A stretch of DNA of 64,000 nucleotides. Source: Lachnospiraceae bacterium RM5 (GTDB taxonomy: Bacteria; Bacillota; Clostridia; Lachnospirales; Lachnospiraceae). The notes beneath the pieces are model-generated. The model saw nothing but the letters and a program-made list of their open reading frames with translations. It ran no database searches and was not told where the DNA came from. Within the stretch, counting starts at the first letter, position 1; every line of letters begins with the position of its first letter. Both the position numbers and the translations under genes were made by a program. Shown here one piece after another: positions 28,436-38,369 of this stretch. The DNA is taken from contig FOFK01000002.1 of NCBI GenBank assembly GCA_900110975.1, positions 333,521-397,520 on the forward strand, written 5' to 3'.

Positions 28436-31400
28436 TTATGCCACTTCCTTATATCTCATATAAACATACTCATATATCTTCTGCCTATACTCAGATATTC
28501 GTATTTCATCATAACTCTCCGGTAATTCCATCCAAAGAGTATCTCTTATCAGATTATCGATTTCTGCCTTTGTCTCTTGCTTGTCGGTCCAGTGATCAAG
28601 CTCAGAAATACGGCTCTTAATCTTATCCAGCAAATCAACCGCAACCTTCTTTATTGCTTTGATGTCTTCTTTTGAAAGATTCTCATTGAATAGCAAATCG
28701 TACAACGATAATTCCTCATCACTAGAGAATCCTTCTCTAACATACCGTTGCTCTTCCTCATTCATGGAATTTGCCAAATCCATCAAATCCATAAATGTCT
28801 TCTCGATATTTGCTCTGTCCTGCTCCTGATTATACTCTTCAATAATCTTCTGATATCTTTCGTAGTAATCGACTCGCGTTGGATTTTCTTTAAGCATCGC
28901 ATCTATACGAATTTGGATGAGCTCATCCAAATCCTTCAGTGCAAGATTTTTCTGTTTAACCTTTGCAAACTCTCTACGAAGCAAATCAAAATCAATCTTA
29001 GAAATATCAAATCGTTTTGCTTGTTTGTCTTCTGACACCTGTGTTTCGATCTGAATATAATCGCCAAGGATACCATTTATCTGAACCATCAAATCCACAG
29101 TATCAACATGCTTTTTCTTTTTCTTCAACTCGTCATAAATAGCAATTATTGCATCCTTACGTTCGCGATCAGCATGTGAAATATCATCTCTATCCAAATA
29201 CTTCATCATATTCGAAAGCTCAGTTGCATATGTCATCAAACGTTTAGCCGATTCTTTGCTATCTGATACAGCATTTGCTGCTGTTTGTAGCATTCCAAGC
29301 TTTGTAAAATCCTTGGCATATATCAAATCATTAAGTTCGAAATCCTTTTCTTCCAAGAATTCTTCTGCGGAAGATATTACTTCTAGTACTCGTGAAATAA
29401 GCTCTGCCTTGTCCACGGTTGGATCTGTATTTCTTCCCCCGGTATTAGCAGTATAATCAGCTAAAGCCTTTCGCAATGCTTTAACAATTCCAATATAATC
29501 AATAATTAATCCATTACTCTTACCTTCATTGACACGATTGGCACGGGCTATGGTCTGCATTAATGTATGTGCCTTTAACGGTTTATCCAAATACAAACAA
29601 GACAAGCACTTAACATCAAATCCTGTAAGCCACATTGCACAAACAAAAACTACACGTAATGGATTATCAGAATCCTTGAATTCCTTATCCAATTCACGCT
29701 TTTCCATCTTAGCACGATGAACCTTGATATCTAAATCCCACTTCTTAAACGTCTGAATCTCATTCTGCTCTTGCGATATTACAACAGCCATCTCAGTCTC
29801 TTTCATCCATTTGATCTTGCGATCAAGCTCCAATACTTCTTGCTGTGATGCTGTTTTCTTTTCCGTCTCTAATCTTAAGATTTCATCATTCCAGTATTCC
29901 TGAACGAAGTTATACATACGTACGCATGTAACTTTATTCAAGCATACAAACATTGCCTTACCACTTGTCCAAAGATCAGAGTAATGCTGAACAAAATCCT
30001 TCGCTACAGAACGAAGACGAGGCTCCGCAGTTAACAAATGTATTTCCTTTTCAAACTCATGCTCAAGTTTTTCCTGCTGTTCTTCATCCAAATCAGCAGC
30101 TTCAATAGCATCTAATATTTCATCTGTGATTTCCGGATTGTGAATATCAAGTATCTTCTCACCACGATTTTCATAATACAACGGCACGGTTGCCTTATCC
30201 TCCACAGCTCGCTTAAAATCGTAGATAGAAATATATCCACCGAAAGTACGCTCTGTAATATTATCGTTTGAGAGCAAAGGTGTTCCTGTAAAACCAATTC
30301 TTGAGGCTGTAGGAAGGAGGCCAACCATATTATCTGCAAATATGCCATACTGGCTTCTATGTGCTTCGTCGGACATAATTATAATGTCGTGATCGGGATA
30401 TATAGGTTGCTCCGTTTTCTTGTTAAACTTCTGAATCAAAGTAAATATAAAACTCGGATTACCTTTCAGTTTCTCTATCAAATCGTCACCGCTGGATGCT
30501 GTAAACTGTGAAGCCTTCGTTTTTCCTAAAAGTCCACAATTCTCAAAAGTATCACTAATTTGGGTATTTAATTCCTCTCTATCTGTTAAAACTACAATCG
30601 TTGGTGAGCCCGTAAACTTCCTACGTATTTTCTGTGATAAAAACAGCATAGAATAGCTCTTTCCGGAACCTTGTGTATGCCAAAATACACCCAGTTTTCC
30701 ATCGTTGAGTTTACGTGCTTCATAGGCTTTTACAGCTTCATTAACACCTAAATACTGATGGTTTCTTGCGAGGATTTTGATTGTATTTCCTCCGGAATGA
30801 TCATATAGAATAAAGTTCTCCAAAAGGTCTAAGAAATTATCCTTCTTGCAAATACCTCTAAGCATGGTTTCAAGAGCCACGTTTCCTTCGTCACTCTCAC
30901 TTAGTCTTTTCCATTCGTGGAAGAATTCATATTTGCTTCCAAGAGTACCAACTTTTGCTTCTACACCATTCGAAAGCATCAAGAAAGCATTGTAATAAAA
31001 CAAATGCGGTATCGTATCTAAGTAATCTGTATAATTATCTGTATACGCATTCTGCACGTTCACAGAATTCTTCTTCAACTCAACAAATAATAGAGGTATC
31101 CCATTTACAAAACCAACAATATCAATGCGCCTACGATATAAGTCACCATGTATTTTCATTTCCTTTACTGCCAAGAAATGATTTCTCTCCATATCATCAG
31201 GATTCTGAAAATCAATGATCATAGCCCTCTTCTCTTCAGTCTGACCATTTTGCTTCTTTTCCGTAACCGGTATTCCATCCCGAATAAGAGAATACTTTTC
31301 TTCATTTATCTGCATCAAAGATGCTGTTGAAAGATGTTTTTCAAAAGTATTCTGAGCTTCTATCACCTGTGCATCTGTAATCCACGGATTGAGCGTACGA

Positions 31401-31579
31401 AGTGCCTTTTGAAAATATCGCACCAAAAGAATATCCTTGTATGAACCTCGTCCAAACGTTCCATTCTCCCCAAGGACTTCCTGATTATATGCAAGTTCCA
31501 CCTGCCACCCCAACTCTTCTTCAAGCAGATGTCCGGCACTTTCCTGAACTAATATGTTTTCTGAATAATCATAGCTCAT
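28436..31579 (-). CDS. hsdR: type I restriction enzyme, R subunit
   Basis: The motor and nuclease subunit, 1047 residues from the chosen ATG. The N-terminal HsdR_N domain has the nuclease site IDIVGFVNGIPLLFVELKKN (D...E-x-K). The SF2 helicase motor follows: Walker A TQGSGKSYSM, DEAH-type SDEAHRSQYG, and motif III region GFTGTPL, then the second RecA-like domain (ARANRVNEGKSNGLIIDY). The ATG at 31577-31579 has AGGAGG six bases upstream; an in-frame ATG 18 bp earlier is poorer. It overlaps the preceding gene by 11 bp. All catalytic motifs look intact. Confidence 0.97.
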   Translation of the reverse strand: MSYDYSENILVQESAGHLLEEELGWQVELAYNQEVLGENGTFGRGSYKDILLVRYFQKALRTLNPWITDAQVIEAQNTFEKHLSTASLMQINEEKYSLIRDGIPVTEKKQNGQTEEKRAMIIDFQNPDDMERNHFLAVKEMKIHGDLYRRRIDIVGFVNGIPLLFVELKKNSVNVQNAYTDNYTDYLDTIPHLFYYNAFLMLSNGVEAKVGTLGSKYEFFHEWKRLSESDEGNVALETMLRGICKKDNFLDLLENFILYDHSGGNTIKILARNHQYLGVNEAVKAYEARKLNDGKLGVFWHTQGSGKSYSMLFLSQKIRRKFTGSPTIVVLTDREELNTQISDTFENCGLLGKTKASQFTASSGDDLIEKLKGNPSFIFTLIQKFNKKTEQPIYPDHDIIIMSDEAHRSQYGIFADNMVGLLPTASRIGFTGTPLLSNDNITERTFGGYISIYDFKRAVEDKATVPLYYENRGEKILDIHNPEITDEILDAIEAADLDEEQQEKLEHEFEKEIHLLTAEPRLRSVAKDFVQHYSDLWTSGKAMFVCLNKVTCVRMYNFVQEYWNDEILRLETEKKTASQQEVLELDRKIKWMKETEMAVVISQEQNEIQTFKKWDLDIKVHRAKMEKRELDKEFKDSDNPLRVVFVCAMWLTGFDVKCLSCLYLDKPLKAHTLMQTIARANRVNEGKSNGLIIDYIGIVKALRKALADYTANTGGRNTDPTVDKAELISRVLEVISSAEEFLEEKDFELNDLIYAKDFTKLGMLQTAANAVSDSKESAKRLMTYATELSNMMKYLDRDDISHADRERKDAIIAIYDELKKKKKHVDTVDLMVQINGILGDYIQIETQVSEDKQAKRFDISKIDFDLLRREFAKVKQKNLALKDLDELIQIRIDAMLKENPTRVDYYERYQKIIEEYNQEQDRANIEKTFMDLMDLANSMNEEEQRYVREGFSSDEELSLYDLLFNENLSKEDIKAIKKVAVDLLDKIKSRISELDHWTDKQETKAEIDNLIRDTLWMELPESYDEIRISEYRQKIYEYVYMRYKEVA

Positions 31580-33521
31580 AGAAATCCTCCTCTCCATTAT
31601 TCATCTCATCTCTAATGCAAAACTCATCATTCATCTTAATGATAAGAATAATCATAACCTTCATTAGTATGGCATAATCTTGATGTTGAATTCTTTCATC
31701 CGTAGTAATGGAATCATGTATATACTTATTACGCAAATCAAGGCCATTACTAAATTCACGTTTATTCAAAATAAAATCAATATACTGATATTCAGGCAAT
31801 GATAGTAAACTTGAATCAGTCCTAATATCTCCATTTTGAATCATCATCTTAAGGTAAGAACTACGAAAATGCGGTAAGCAAATAAATCCGCTATCGTAAA
31901 ACTGTCTTAGGATATATACGCGCGTATTATTCAAAGAAAGTTTATTATTCGAAAGTAATAAACTGCCTTGTTCAATTAGCCAATGAATATCCCTCTTCTG
32001 ATACTCATAAAAATCTTCTATTGTGCAATCTAAACCATTTATCAAACCAACCAACGAAGAATACTTATTCTTAGCTTTTTCAATGTAAAAAAGATGACTC
32101 TGATTAGAAAAAAGCATATTCATCTCTTTAACTAAATTCTGGTTATCAACATATGCATACTTGTTCTTGGAATAACTTGGCAAATCCCTATACGAAACTG
32201 GTGTAGAAGACATAACATAAAACCCTCTATCTATTTCATGCTCTTCTACAAACATTTTATATTGCTTGATAACTCCATCCATAGCAGAAGAAATCAATTT
32301 GCATTTTTCCCAAATATATGTATTGTTTTTAGGGATGTTACAAATAAAACCCTCCGCTCCAAATTCTTCTTTTAAATACTCTTCAAAAAACCATATACAA
32401 ATCTCTTCTAAAGACGTCCCCAAATCACTTAGAACTCCCATATAACTATGAATCTGAGCATTTGCAAGCATGTTCATTAGATTAAAAGTTTCACCTTTTC
32501 TATACATTCCATTTCCGTTTATAGAAAAAATACTTTCAAATACACCTTTTTCAAAGCATGTGTTCGTTAATTTACATCTCATTTGAGAATCAACATACTC
32601 GAACAGATATATAAAATTATTCAATAATGTTGGATAATCCATGTTCTCTTCCACCCAAAGAGAACTGTATTGAGCTTTTATATATCCATTCTTAAACTCA
32701 CAAGAACAATCCTCACATTCAGTGGTGAATTCTATGTTTACGCCGTAGCCTTGTTTTATTATTACTTGACCACTTTTTTCTATTTCTTCCCAGATTCTTT
32801 GATATCGTTGTTGAGCCTTGTATCGTAATTTATCGTCTAAAGAAAACATTTTATTGTTAATTGATTTGCTATTTATAATCAACGCCAAACGATTAGCATT
32901 AACAAATTCAACATCAGTTACATACTGCATAACTGTTTTATAAATCATTTCTGGAGACAGCGATTTGGGTAAATAATACTTCTCATTCTCATTTCGTGCA
33001 GACAAAAAATAATCGATAAGAAAAGTAGCTCCAAACTCTGGATCGCACATTTTCTCGGTCACTTCACTTTCAAAGAAACGCACGAAATCTTTATGCTCAA
33101 GCAATTTATTAGCAGACATTTTCAGTTCATCAATTATTTCATTAAAACGCTCTTTTGAAATTTTTTTATAAACCTCAAACTGATAAAAGAAGCGCCAAAA
33201 ATCGTCCCAGAAAATTACATCGCATTTATCATATGTCCGCACCAACATATCTTCTGTAAGATTCAAGAAAAAAACTTTAATTTCTTCCCCGATACATTCA
33301 GCAATCTTCTTGTTTGAATTATACTTTTCTTCATCCCAACCGACTATATGATCGTATTTTTTAAAGAATAAATTTATGTTGTGTAATTCCAAAACACGAT
33401 TTACATCATTTAAATCAATTTGCTTATTAACATATAAGTCTAATACAGTAGGAATTTTCTCTTCCTCGCCTGCGAAACAATATCCTATTGAAAAATATTC
33501 CCCCAAACCAGTTTTGCTCAA
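31569..33521 (-). CDS. unknown 650-residue protein with C-terminal HEPN-like motif, inside the hsd operon
   Basis: No family recognised. It is a mostly helical, soluble-looking protein with no membrane segment and no P-loop. A Cys cluster (CEDCSC) lies near residue 265. The end holds LDLRNKYIHDS, where Arg597 and His602 make the R-x4-H motif of HEPN ribonucleases; DUF4209-like proteins end similarly. It starts at TTG (33519-33521) directly after the hsdS stop, with GAGGTGG upstream, and overlaps hsdR by 11 bp, so it is fully coupled to the restriction genes. In EcoprrI the anticodon nuclease prrC occupies the same slot. A guard-type RNase role is inference. Confidence 0.75.
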   Translation of the reverse strand: MSKTGLGEYFSIGYCFAGEEEKIPTVLDLYVNKQIDLNDVNRVLELHNINLFFKKYDHIVGWDEEKYNSNKKIAECIGEEIKVFFLNLTEDMLVRTYDKCDVIFWDDFWRFFYQFEVYKKISKERFNEIIDELKMSANKLLEHKDFVRFFESEVTEKMCDPEFGATFLIDYFLSARNENEKYYLPKSLSPEMIYKTVMQYVTDVEFVNANRLALIINSKSINNKMFSLDDKLRYKAQQRYQRIWEEIEKSGQVIIKQGYGVNIEFTTECEDCSCEFKNGYIKAQYSSLWVEENMDYPTLLNNFIYLFEYVDSQMRCKLTNTCFEKGVFESIFSINGNGMYRKGETFNLMNMLANAQIHSYMGVLSDLGTSLEEICIWFFEEYLKEEFGAEGFICNIPKNNTYIWEKCKLISSAMDGVIKQYKMFVEEHEIDRGFYVMSSTPVSYRDLPSYSKNKYAYVDNQNLVKEMNMLFSNQSHLFYIEKAKNKYSSLVGLINGLDCTIEDFYEYQKRDIHWLIEQGSLLLSNNKLSLNNTRVYILRQFYDSGFICLPHFRSSYLKMMIQNGDIRTDSSLLSLPEYQYIDFILNKREFSNGLDLRNKYIHDSITTDERIQHQDYAILMKVMIILIIKMNDEFCIRDEMNNGEEDFYEL

Positions 33522-34739
33522 CTAACCCACCTCGATTTCTTCATTCATTAACTTAGGCAATAAGCGATCTCGTACTTCCTGTGCCTTTAAAATCATCTGC
33601 TGTCTATCATATATCAAATCAAAATATGGACGAACAGTTTTCAAAAAAGCCTTTATAGTTTCATCATCAGGCATGATAAACGTCATACTTTTAATTATTT
33701 TTGAATTAACCGCTTTTGATATTGATGAAGTGTTACCAAGGGTATCATACTCAAACATTTTAAGATATAAGTATGTATACTCTCGTAAATAATCATCTTT
33801 AATATAAAAATGAGCAATGGCCTCATTTGTGCACATATCTTCTGTTGTAATAGAAACCCTTCCAACAGTAAGTTTAAAACTCACCAATACTGTTCCATTC
33901 GGTACGACCTTAACATTATGTTTATCAACTGCTTCTTCTGTAAGGCTTTCATTTGTATTACAAATATAAACGCCTGCCTTTCCCATATCAGAAATTGATA
34001 TCCATTTTATTCCTTTATTTTCAGATACAAACCATTGTTTTTCTGATCTTGGTGGAGTTTTACCTATAGTAATCTCAAAAAAATCATCCGCACGTTTTTT
34101 CTTCCATCCTTCCGGTACACCATCAACAACCTTACAATCCTCATATCCCGGAAATTTCAAATCAACAAACCATTCCTTATAAAGACGCTGTGCAGCTTCC
34201 TCTAATAATTTGATTTGTTTTTGGTTGTTTTCAATGAGAGCATCATATGCTGATAAAATTCCTGCAACTTTATGCTGGATCTCTATATCTGGAAGAGGTA
34301 TTTCTATATCTTTAATAATACCAGCATTTAAATTAGGTTGTGCTCCACCATTTTTTAGCGAAACCAACTTTTCATAGAGCATTGAAAGCAAATAATACAC
34401 ATATTCATAATCTGCAATATCTTTATTAATAATCAAATTGCAACACGCTTGATTTGTACAAAGTGGAATTTTATTAATTGCAACTCTACCAGCTGTATCT
34501 CCCTGTCCATACATTGCCACAATAACAGAATCCTCCGGTATCATTTTTGCACTTGAACGAGCTAATCCTTCATAGGAGATATATGTTTCTGTATCATATA
34601 TTCGACAATAATTCACCTCTCCAGTCTTTAACCATGGTACTTCTTTTGGATTATAAAAAGACATATTTGTGGATTTAGGTGTCCCACCCGAAGTTACTTT
34701 TTCACAGATATCTTCAATTCGTTTTGTACCCCAGCTCAT
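33522..34739 (-). CDS. hsdS: type I restriction enzyme, S (specificity) subunit
   Basis: A 405-residue HsdS with two target recognition domains. The first begins WGTKRIEDICEKVTSGGTPK and ends before the central helix (KVAGILSAYDALIENNQKQIKLLEEAAQRLYKEW would span it, about residues 158-192); the second runs from WKKKRADDFFEITIGKTPPR to the C-terminal helix ending RDRLLPKLMNEE. Each domain reads half of a two-part DNA target. It overlaps the DUF1016 gene by 4 bp. Only one hsdS is present and I see no inverted copy, so the target should be fixed. Confidence 0.95.
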   Translation of the reverse strand: MSWGTKRIEDICEKVTSGGTPKSTNMSFYNPKEVPWLKTGEVNYCRIYDTETYISYEGLARSSAKMIPEDSVIVAMYGQGDTAGRVAINKIPLCTNQACCNLIINKDIADYEYVYYLLSMLYEKLVSLKNGGAQPNLNAGIIKDIEIPLPDIEIQHKVAGILSAYDALIENNQKQIKLLEEAAQRLYKEWFVDLKFPGYEDCKVVDGVPEGWKKKRADDFFEITIGKTPPRSEKQWFVSENKGIKWISISDMGKAGVYICNTNESLTEEAVDKHNVKVVPNGTVLVSFKLTVGRVSITTEDMCTNEAIAHFYIKDDYLREYTYLYLKMFEYDTLGNTSSISKAVNSKIIKSMTFIMPDDETIKAFLKTVRPYFDLIYDRQQMILKAQEVRDRLLPKLMNEEIEVG

Positions 34740-35803
34740 TCTTCCATCTCCTTCTTCTGGAGATAGAACATCTCCTTCTGCGTTTCAATTTCCGCCTTCA
34801 ATTCTTCTTCTGACGGTAGATATAACTTATACTTCGATGCAAATAGCTGTTCATTATCATGAAGAACGGAATATCTCGCTATATCTTCATCTGTATCAGC
34901 ACACAAAACAATACCAAGAGTAGGATTGTCATCTTCGGATTTTTTCATTTCATCATACATACGAATATACATATCCATCTGTCCCACATCCTGATGAGTA
35001 ATCTTCTTGGTCTTTAAATCAATCAAAACAAAGCATTTCAGGATGTAGTTATAAAACACCAAATCAATATAGTAATCTTCTTTTTCTGTGTGAATATGCT
35101 GCTGTCTCGCTACGAAAGCATAACCTTTTCCAAGTTCCATAAGAAATTTTTGAAGATTATCAATGATACACTGTTCCAAATCCGATTCCAAATAAGATGT
35201 ATCTTCCTGCATACCAAGAAACTCAGCTATCACCGGATTTTTTATAAATTCCAATTTGTTCTGATACTGGCTTGTAAGTGCCTTCATTTCCTGCTCTACG
35301 CCATTAGGATCTTGCGTTTTTAGCATTCTGTAATAGTACTGCGAAGAAACATTTCTCTGTAAAGTGCGTACACTCCACACCTGATCAAACGCCTCATTTT
35401 CATACCATTTTCTTGCATCATCATCCTCAACTTGCAGTAAAACTCTATAATGCGTCCATGACAACAACTTAGATTGTGGACTCACTGAGTCCACAATCTG
35501 CGGATATTTCTGATAAAACTTTGCAAACTTATATAATGAGCTCTTATCAAATCCTTTTCCGTACTCCCTCGTCAATTCATCTGACAAGGATGCAATTATT
35601 TCTTTCCCGTATCTGTCTGTACGTTCGCCAATTAGTTCCTCTTCCACAATTCTTTTTCCAAGAAGCCAGTTGCGCATTACCAATACAGCATTAACTGACT
35701 GAAAGGCTCTCTTTTGAGCAGATTCAATAATCCCCTTTACATCAGAGACTATGTCAGATGTTTTTTCGTATTTAATTACTTCCAAATCCTTTCTTTCATT
35801 CAT
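34736..35803 (-). CDS. DUF1016 (YhcG-type) PD-(D/E)xK nuclease protein
   Basis: A 355-residue protein. The N-terminal helical domain contains ELTREYGKGFDKSSLYKFAKFYQ and LSWTHYRVLL, typical of DUF1016. The C-terminal part carries the PD-(D/E)xK nuclease core: YYIDLVFYNYILKCFVLIDLKTKK, with Asp and the D-L-K pair as likely catalytic residues. It overlaps hsdM and hsdS by 4 bp each, so it is an integral part of this type I operon. Such genes are common passengers of hsd loci; the nuclease target is not known. Confidence 0.9.
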   Translation of the reverse strand: MNERKDLEVIKYEKTSDIVSDVKGIIESAQKRAFQSVNAVLVMRNWLLGKRIVEEELIGERTDRYGKEIIASLSDELTREYGKGFDKSSLYKFAKFYQKYPQIVDSVSPQSKLLSWTHYRVLLQVEDDDARKWYENEAFDQVWSVRTLQRNVSSQYYYRMLKTQDPNGVEQEMKALTSQYQNKLEFIKNPVIAEFLGMQEDTSYLESDLEQCIIDNLQKFLMELGKGYAFVARQQHIHTEKEDYYIDLVFYNYILKCFVLIDLKTKKITHQDVGQMDMYIRMYDEMKKSEDDNPTLGIVLCADTDEDIARYSVLHDNEQLFASKYKLYLPSEEELKAEIETQKEMFYLQKKEMEE

Positions 35804-37698
35804 AGTCCCATCTCCTTCATATTCTTTGAAATGATATCCATCAAATCATTGCTCTCTGTTTGTAGTGAAAGTAGTTCCTGATGAATCTCTGCCATCCTTT
35901 CTTCGAAATCCACTCCATCATCTTCTACCGGAGCAACACCTACATATGCCCCTGGGGTTAATGACCAGCCTTTTTCTTCAATGCTGATATCACTTTCATC
36001 TGCTTTCTTATCATTCGTTGTATAAGCAATCTTGCACAGTCCCGGAATATCCTGATATTCGCCATCACCAAATTTACTATAAAGCCAATGCGCCTCTTTA
36101 ACGATTTCAACAATTTCAGTAACTGCCGTTATCTTTTCATCCCATTCTGCTTGAACACGTTTTTTCCCTTTTCTATCAGATGCCTCAATAGCCTCTTTTG
36201 CTTTTGACTTAATCTCTTTAAGCTGTTTCTTTACAACCTCAATCCCACCAACAAATACATCATCATTGACGGCATTTAATCCGTCTTCTTCGGTTTCGGA
36301 AATCAAAGTCGCAATCGTAGACTTGTATTCTCCCAGCAATTTCTTATACTTATCAACTTCGCCCCTATAAAGCCAGACAATTGCATTCAAGTTTTTAAGC
36401 TGCCATTCGCTCCATTCATTTAGTGTGCGATCTACTACTGTATAATAATTTCTGGCATCAATAAACAAGACCTTATCCTTTATAGCATCTGACTTTCCTT
36501 TGTCATAAAACCACAAAGAACAAGGCAAACTTTTTGTATAAAAGAAATTGTTTCCAACTGAAATCATGACATCCACATGTCCGGTCTTAACAAGATTTTC
36601 TCTAATGTCTTTGTCACTTCCCTGACTATCTGTTGCTGACGAAGCCATAACAAAGCCTGCGCGGCCCGTTTCATTCAAATAAGCGTAGAAATAGGATATC
36701 CATAAATAATTTGCATTTCCGATTTCTTTCTTCTTATTCTCCTTCGGAACACCAAATGGTAATCTTCCCGCACTTGCGGCAGACTCAGCCTTAACCTTAT
36801 CTACATTAAACGGCGGATTTGCCATAACATAGTCACATTCACCTTCAAGACTATGTGCATCCTTATAAAATGTGTTTGCAGCCTCACCGGACTTAATCTT
36901 TCCTGTAAGTCCATGTACCGCAATATTCATAAGACAAAGTTTTGCATTATAATCAGCCTTTTCCTGTCCATAGAAAGTCATTTGACCATTTGACTCAAAT
37001 CCTGCCTGGTTAACAAAATCTCCTGTCTGAATAAACATACCACCCGAACCACATGCCGGATCTAACAATGTTCCCTTTGTAGGTTCAAGAACATTTACAA
37101 TCATTTTTACCAATGACTTAGGTGTAAAAAACATACCATCATCGGTTGCGACAGCCGGTGCAAATTTACTTAAGAAATATTCATAGATTCTTCCGATAAC
37201 GTCACCACCCACATCATCCAACGCATTATTATTAAAAATACGCAATAATTCACTAAGCAATGAATCTGAAAAATCCGTGTATGTTTTTGGTAACACGCCA
37301 ACCAAGACCTTGCTCTGCTGCTCCACCAATTCCATCGCATTATTAACAACTTCACCAAGACTAGCCATTGTTTGACCTGATACACTTACAAGGCCCATTG
37401 ATGGAATATTCTCCGGCAAATTTACTAAATAACTATATTGTGCTTCTAACGGCAAAAAGAGCGCACTCTTAGCAGCAAAGTCACTTGCCTCAACCGGCAT
37501 CTGTCTACCATTTCTCACAGGTCTATTCTTCAAGATTTCTGCTTCAACCATCTTGAATCGACTATATGCATATCTCAGGAACAACAATCCCAAAACGGGC
37601 ATACAATACTCCTGTGATGTCAAATCTGATTCTGCGCGCAAAAGATCTGCTGACTCCCAAAGATCTGCTTCTAATTTTTTAATACTTCTGTTATCCAT
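35800..37698 (-). CDS. hsdM: type I restriction enzyme, M (methyltransferase) subunit
   Basis: A 632-residue N6-adenine methyltransferase subunit. The SAM-binding motif is DPACGSGGMF and the catalytic motif NPPF (ANPPFNVDK), with FFTPKSLVKMIVNVLEP before them. The N-terminal HsdM_N helical domain (EADLWESADLLRAES) is complete, and an extra coiled, Lys/Glu-rich section lies around residues 475-540. With HsdS it methylates, and with HsdS and HsdR it restricts. It is the first large gene of the operon, 63 bp after a small HTH gene. Confidence 0.97.
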   Translation of the reverse strand: MDNRSIKKLEADLWESADLLRAESDLTSQEYCMPVLGLLFLRYAYSRFKMVEAEILKNRPVRNGRQMPVEASDFAAKSALFLPLEAQYSYLVNLPENIPSMGLVSVSGQTMASLGEVVNNAMELVEQQSKVLVGVLPKTYTDFSDSLLSELLRIFNNNALDDVGGDVIGRIYEYFLSKFAPAVATDDGMFFTPKSLVKMIVNVLEPTKGTLLDPACGSGGMFIQTGDFVNQAGFESNGQMTFYGQEKADYNAKLCLMNIAVHGLTGKIKSGEAANTFYKDAHSLEGECDYVMANPPFNVDKVKAESAASAGRLPFGVPKENKKKEIGNANYLWISYFYAYLNETGRAGFVMASSATDSQGSDKDIRENLVKTGHVDVMISVGNNFFYTKSLPCSLWFYDKGKSDAIKDKVLFIDARNYYTVVDRTLNEWSEWQLKNLNAIVWLYRGEVDKYKKLLGEYKSTIATLISETEEDGLNAVNDDVFVGGIEVVKKQLKEIKSKAKEAIEASDRKGKKRVQAEWDEKITAVTEIVEIVKEAHWLYSKFGDGEYQDIPGLCKIAYTTNDKKADESDISIEEKGWSLTPGAYVGVAPVEDDGVDFEERMAEIHQELLSLQTESNDLMDIISKNMKEMGL

Positions 37699-37761
37699 GT
37701 TTTTATCCTATTCTTTATAATTTTGATATTGGCACCTAATTGTACCATCCTACTGTCTATT

Positions 37762-37950
37762 TTAATCTTTATCTCGTCCCATTTTACGGACTCTTCTCGG
37801 ATCTTCCGGTTTTTTTGCATCTTTAGGCACAAGCCAAGTATTTGCAGCAAACACAGCTCCTTCAACACGCCCTTCACTGCATAGCGTCGTTACGCGTCTT
37901 CGAGAAATGTTCCAGGTTTTTGCGATTTCCGATGTAGATACATACTCCAT
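37762..37950 (-). CDS. small helix-turn-helix DNA-binding protein (excisionase-like)
   Basis: A 62-residue protein with STSEIAKTWNISRRRVTTLCSEGRVEGAVFAANTWLVP, the winged-helix pattern of excisionase/MerR-like small DNA-binding proteins, and a basic tail. The ATG used (37948-37950) has GGAGG seven bases upstream; a longer frame to 38130 has no ribosome site and reads through a structured region. It precedes hsdM in the same direction and has its own promoter. It may control the operon or have been the island's excisionase. Both are inferences. Confidence 0.8.
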   Translation of the reverse strand: MEYVSTSEIAKTWNISRRRVTTLCSEGRVEGAVFAANTWLVPKDAKKPEDPRRVRKMGRDKD

Positions 37951-37989
37951 ATCAAATCCTCCATAAAAAGTCGAAAAACTTACTCTTAT

Positions 37990-38018
37990 ATTATATTCCC
38001 TCCGAGGAATAGTTTCAA
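37990..38018 (-). promoter_or_regulatory. promoter of the restriction-defence operon
   Basis: -35 TTGAAA (38013-38018), 17-bp spacer containing GAGGGAA, -10 TATAAT (37990-37995), 40 bp before the small HTH gene. Confidence 0.72.
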
Positions 38019-38045
38019 TGATAAAACCATTGTTTTTAGAAAAAT

Positions 38046-38117
38046 AACAAACCCTCCTCAGGCCTGTCAAAGTACAGCACATTTTCTCTGCTTTTGACAT
38101 TCCCGGGAGGGTTTGTT
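38046..38117. repeat. nested inverted repeat upstream of the operon promoter
   Basis: Perfect 12-bp arms AACAAACCCTCC (38046-38057) and GGAGGGTTTGTT (38106-38117) enclose a second hairpin with TGTCAAA (38065-38071) and TTTGACA (38093-38099). It may be a terminator or a recombinase or repressor site at the island end. The 740 bp between 37951 and 38692 hold otherwise only promoters, the right attachment repeat and a terminator. Confidence 0.7.
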
Positions 38118-38369
38118 TTGTATTGATCAAGCACTTAAGAATAAGTGCGTTTGCACCAAGGCTCAGTTTCGGAAGTTACTATAATAATCACTTTGTAGTC
38201 AATTGACTAATCCTACCGAAATTACGCCAGCATTACGCCATTCGTACGCCATTTTTTTAAATTTTATGTGAAAATATGGGAAGTTACGTGAAATTGACAA
38301 AAATGAAATTACCCGAAATAGCAACATTTGAAAGACTATAAGAAGATACATGAAATCGGCTCTTTGGCT

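Noticed and set aside
33522..34739. Invertible or phase-variable hsdS
   Set aside because: Only one hsdS is present, with no inverted partial copies or recombinase gene nearby.
37951..38130. Longer start for the small HTH gene (122 residues)
   Set aside because: The extension runs through the promoter and an inverted repeat and lacks a ribosome site; the ATG at 37950 has GGAGG.
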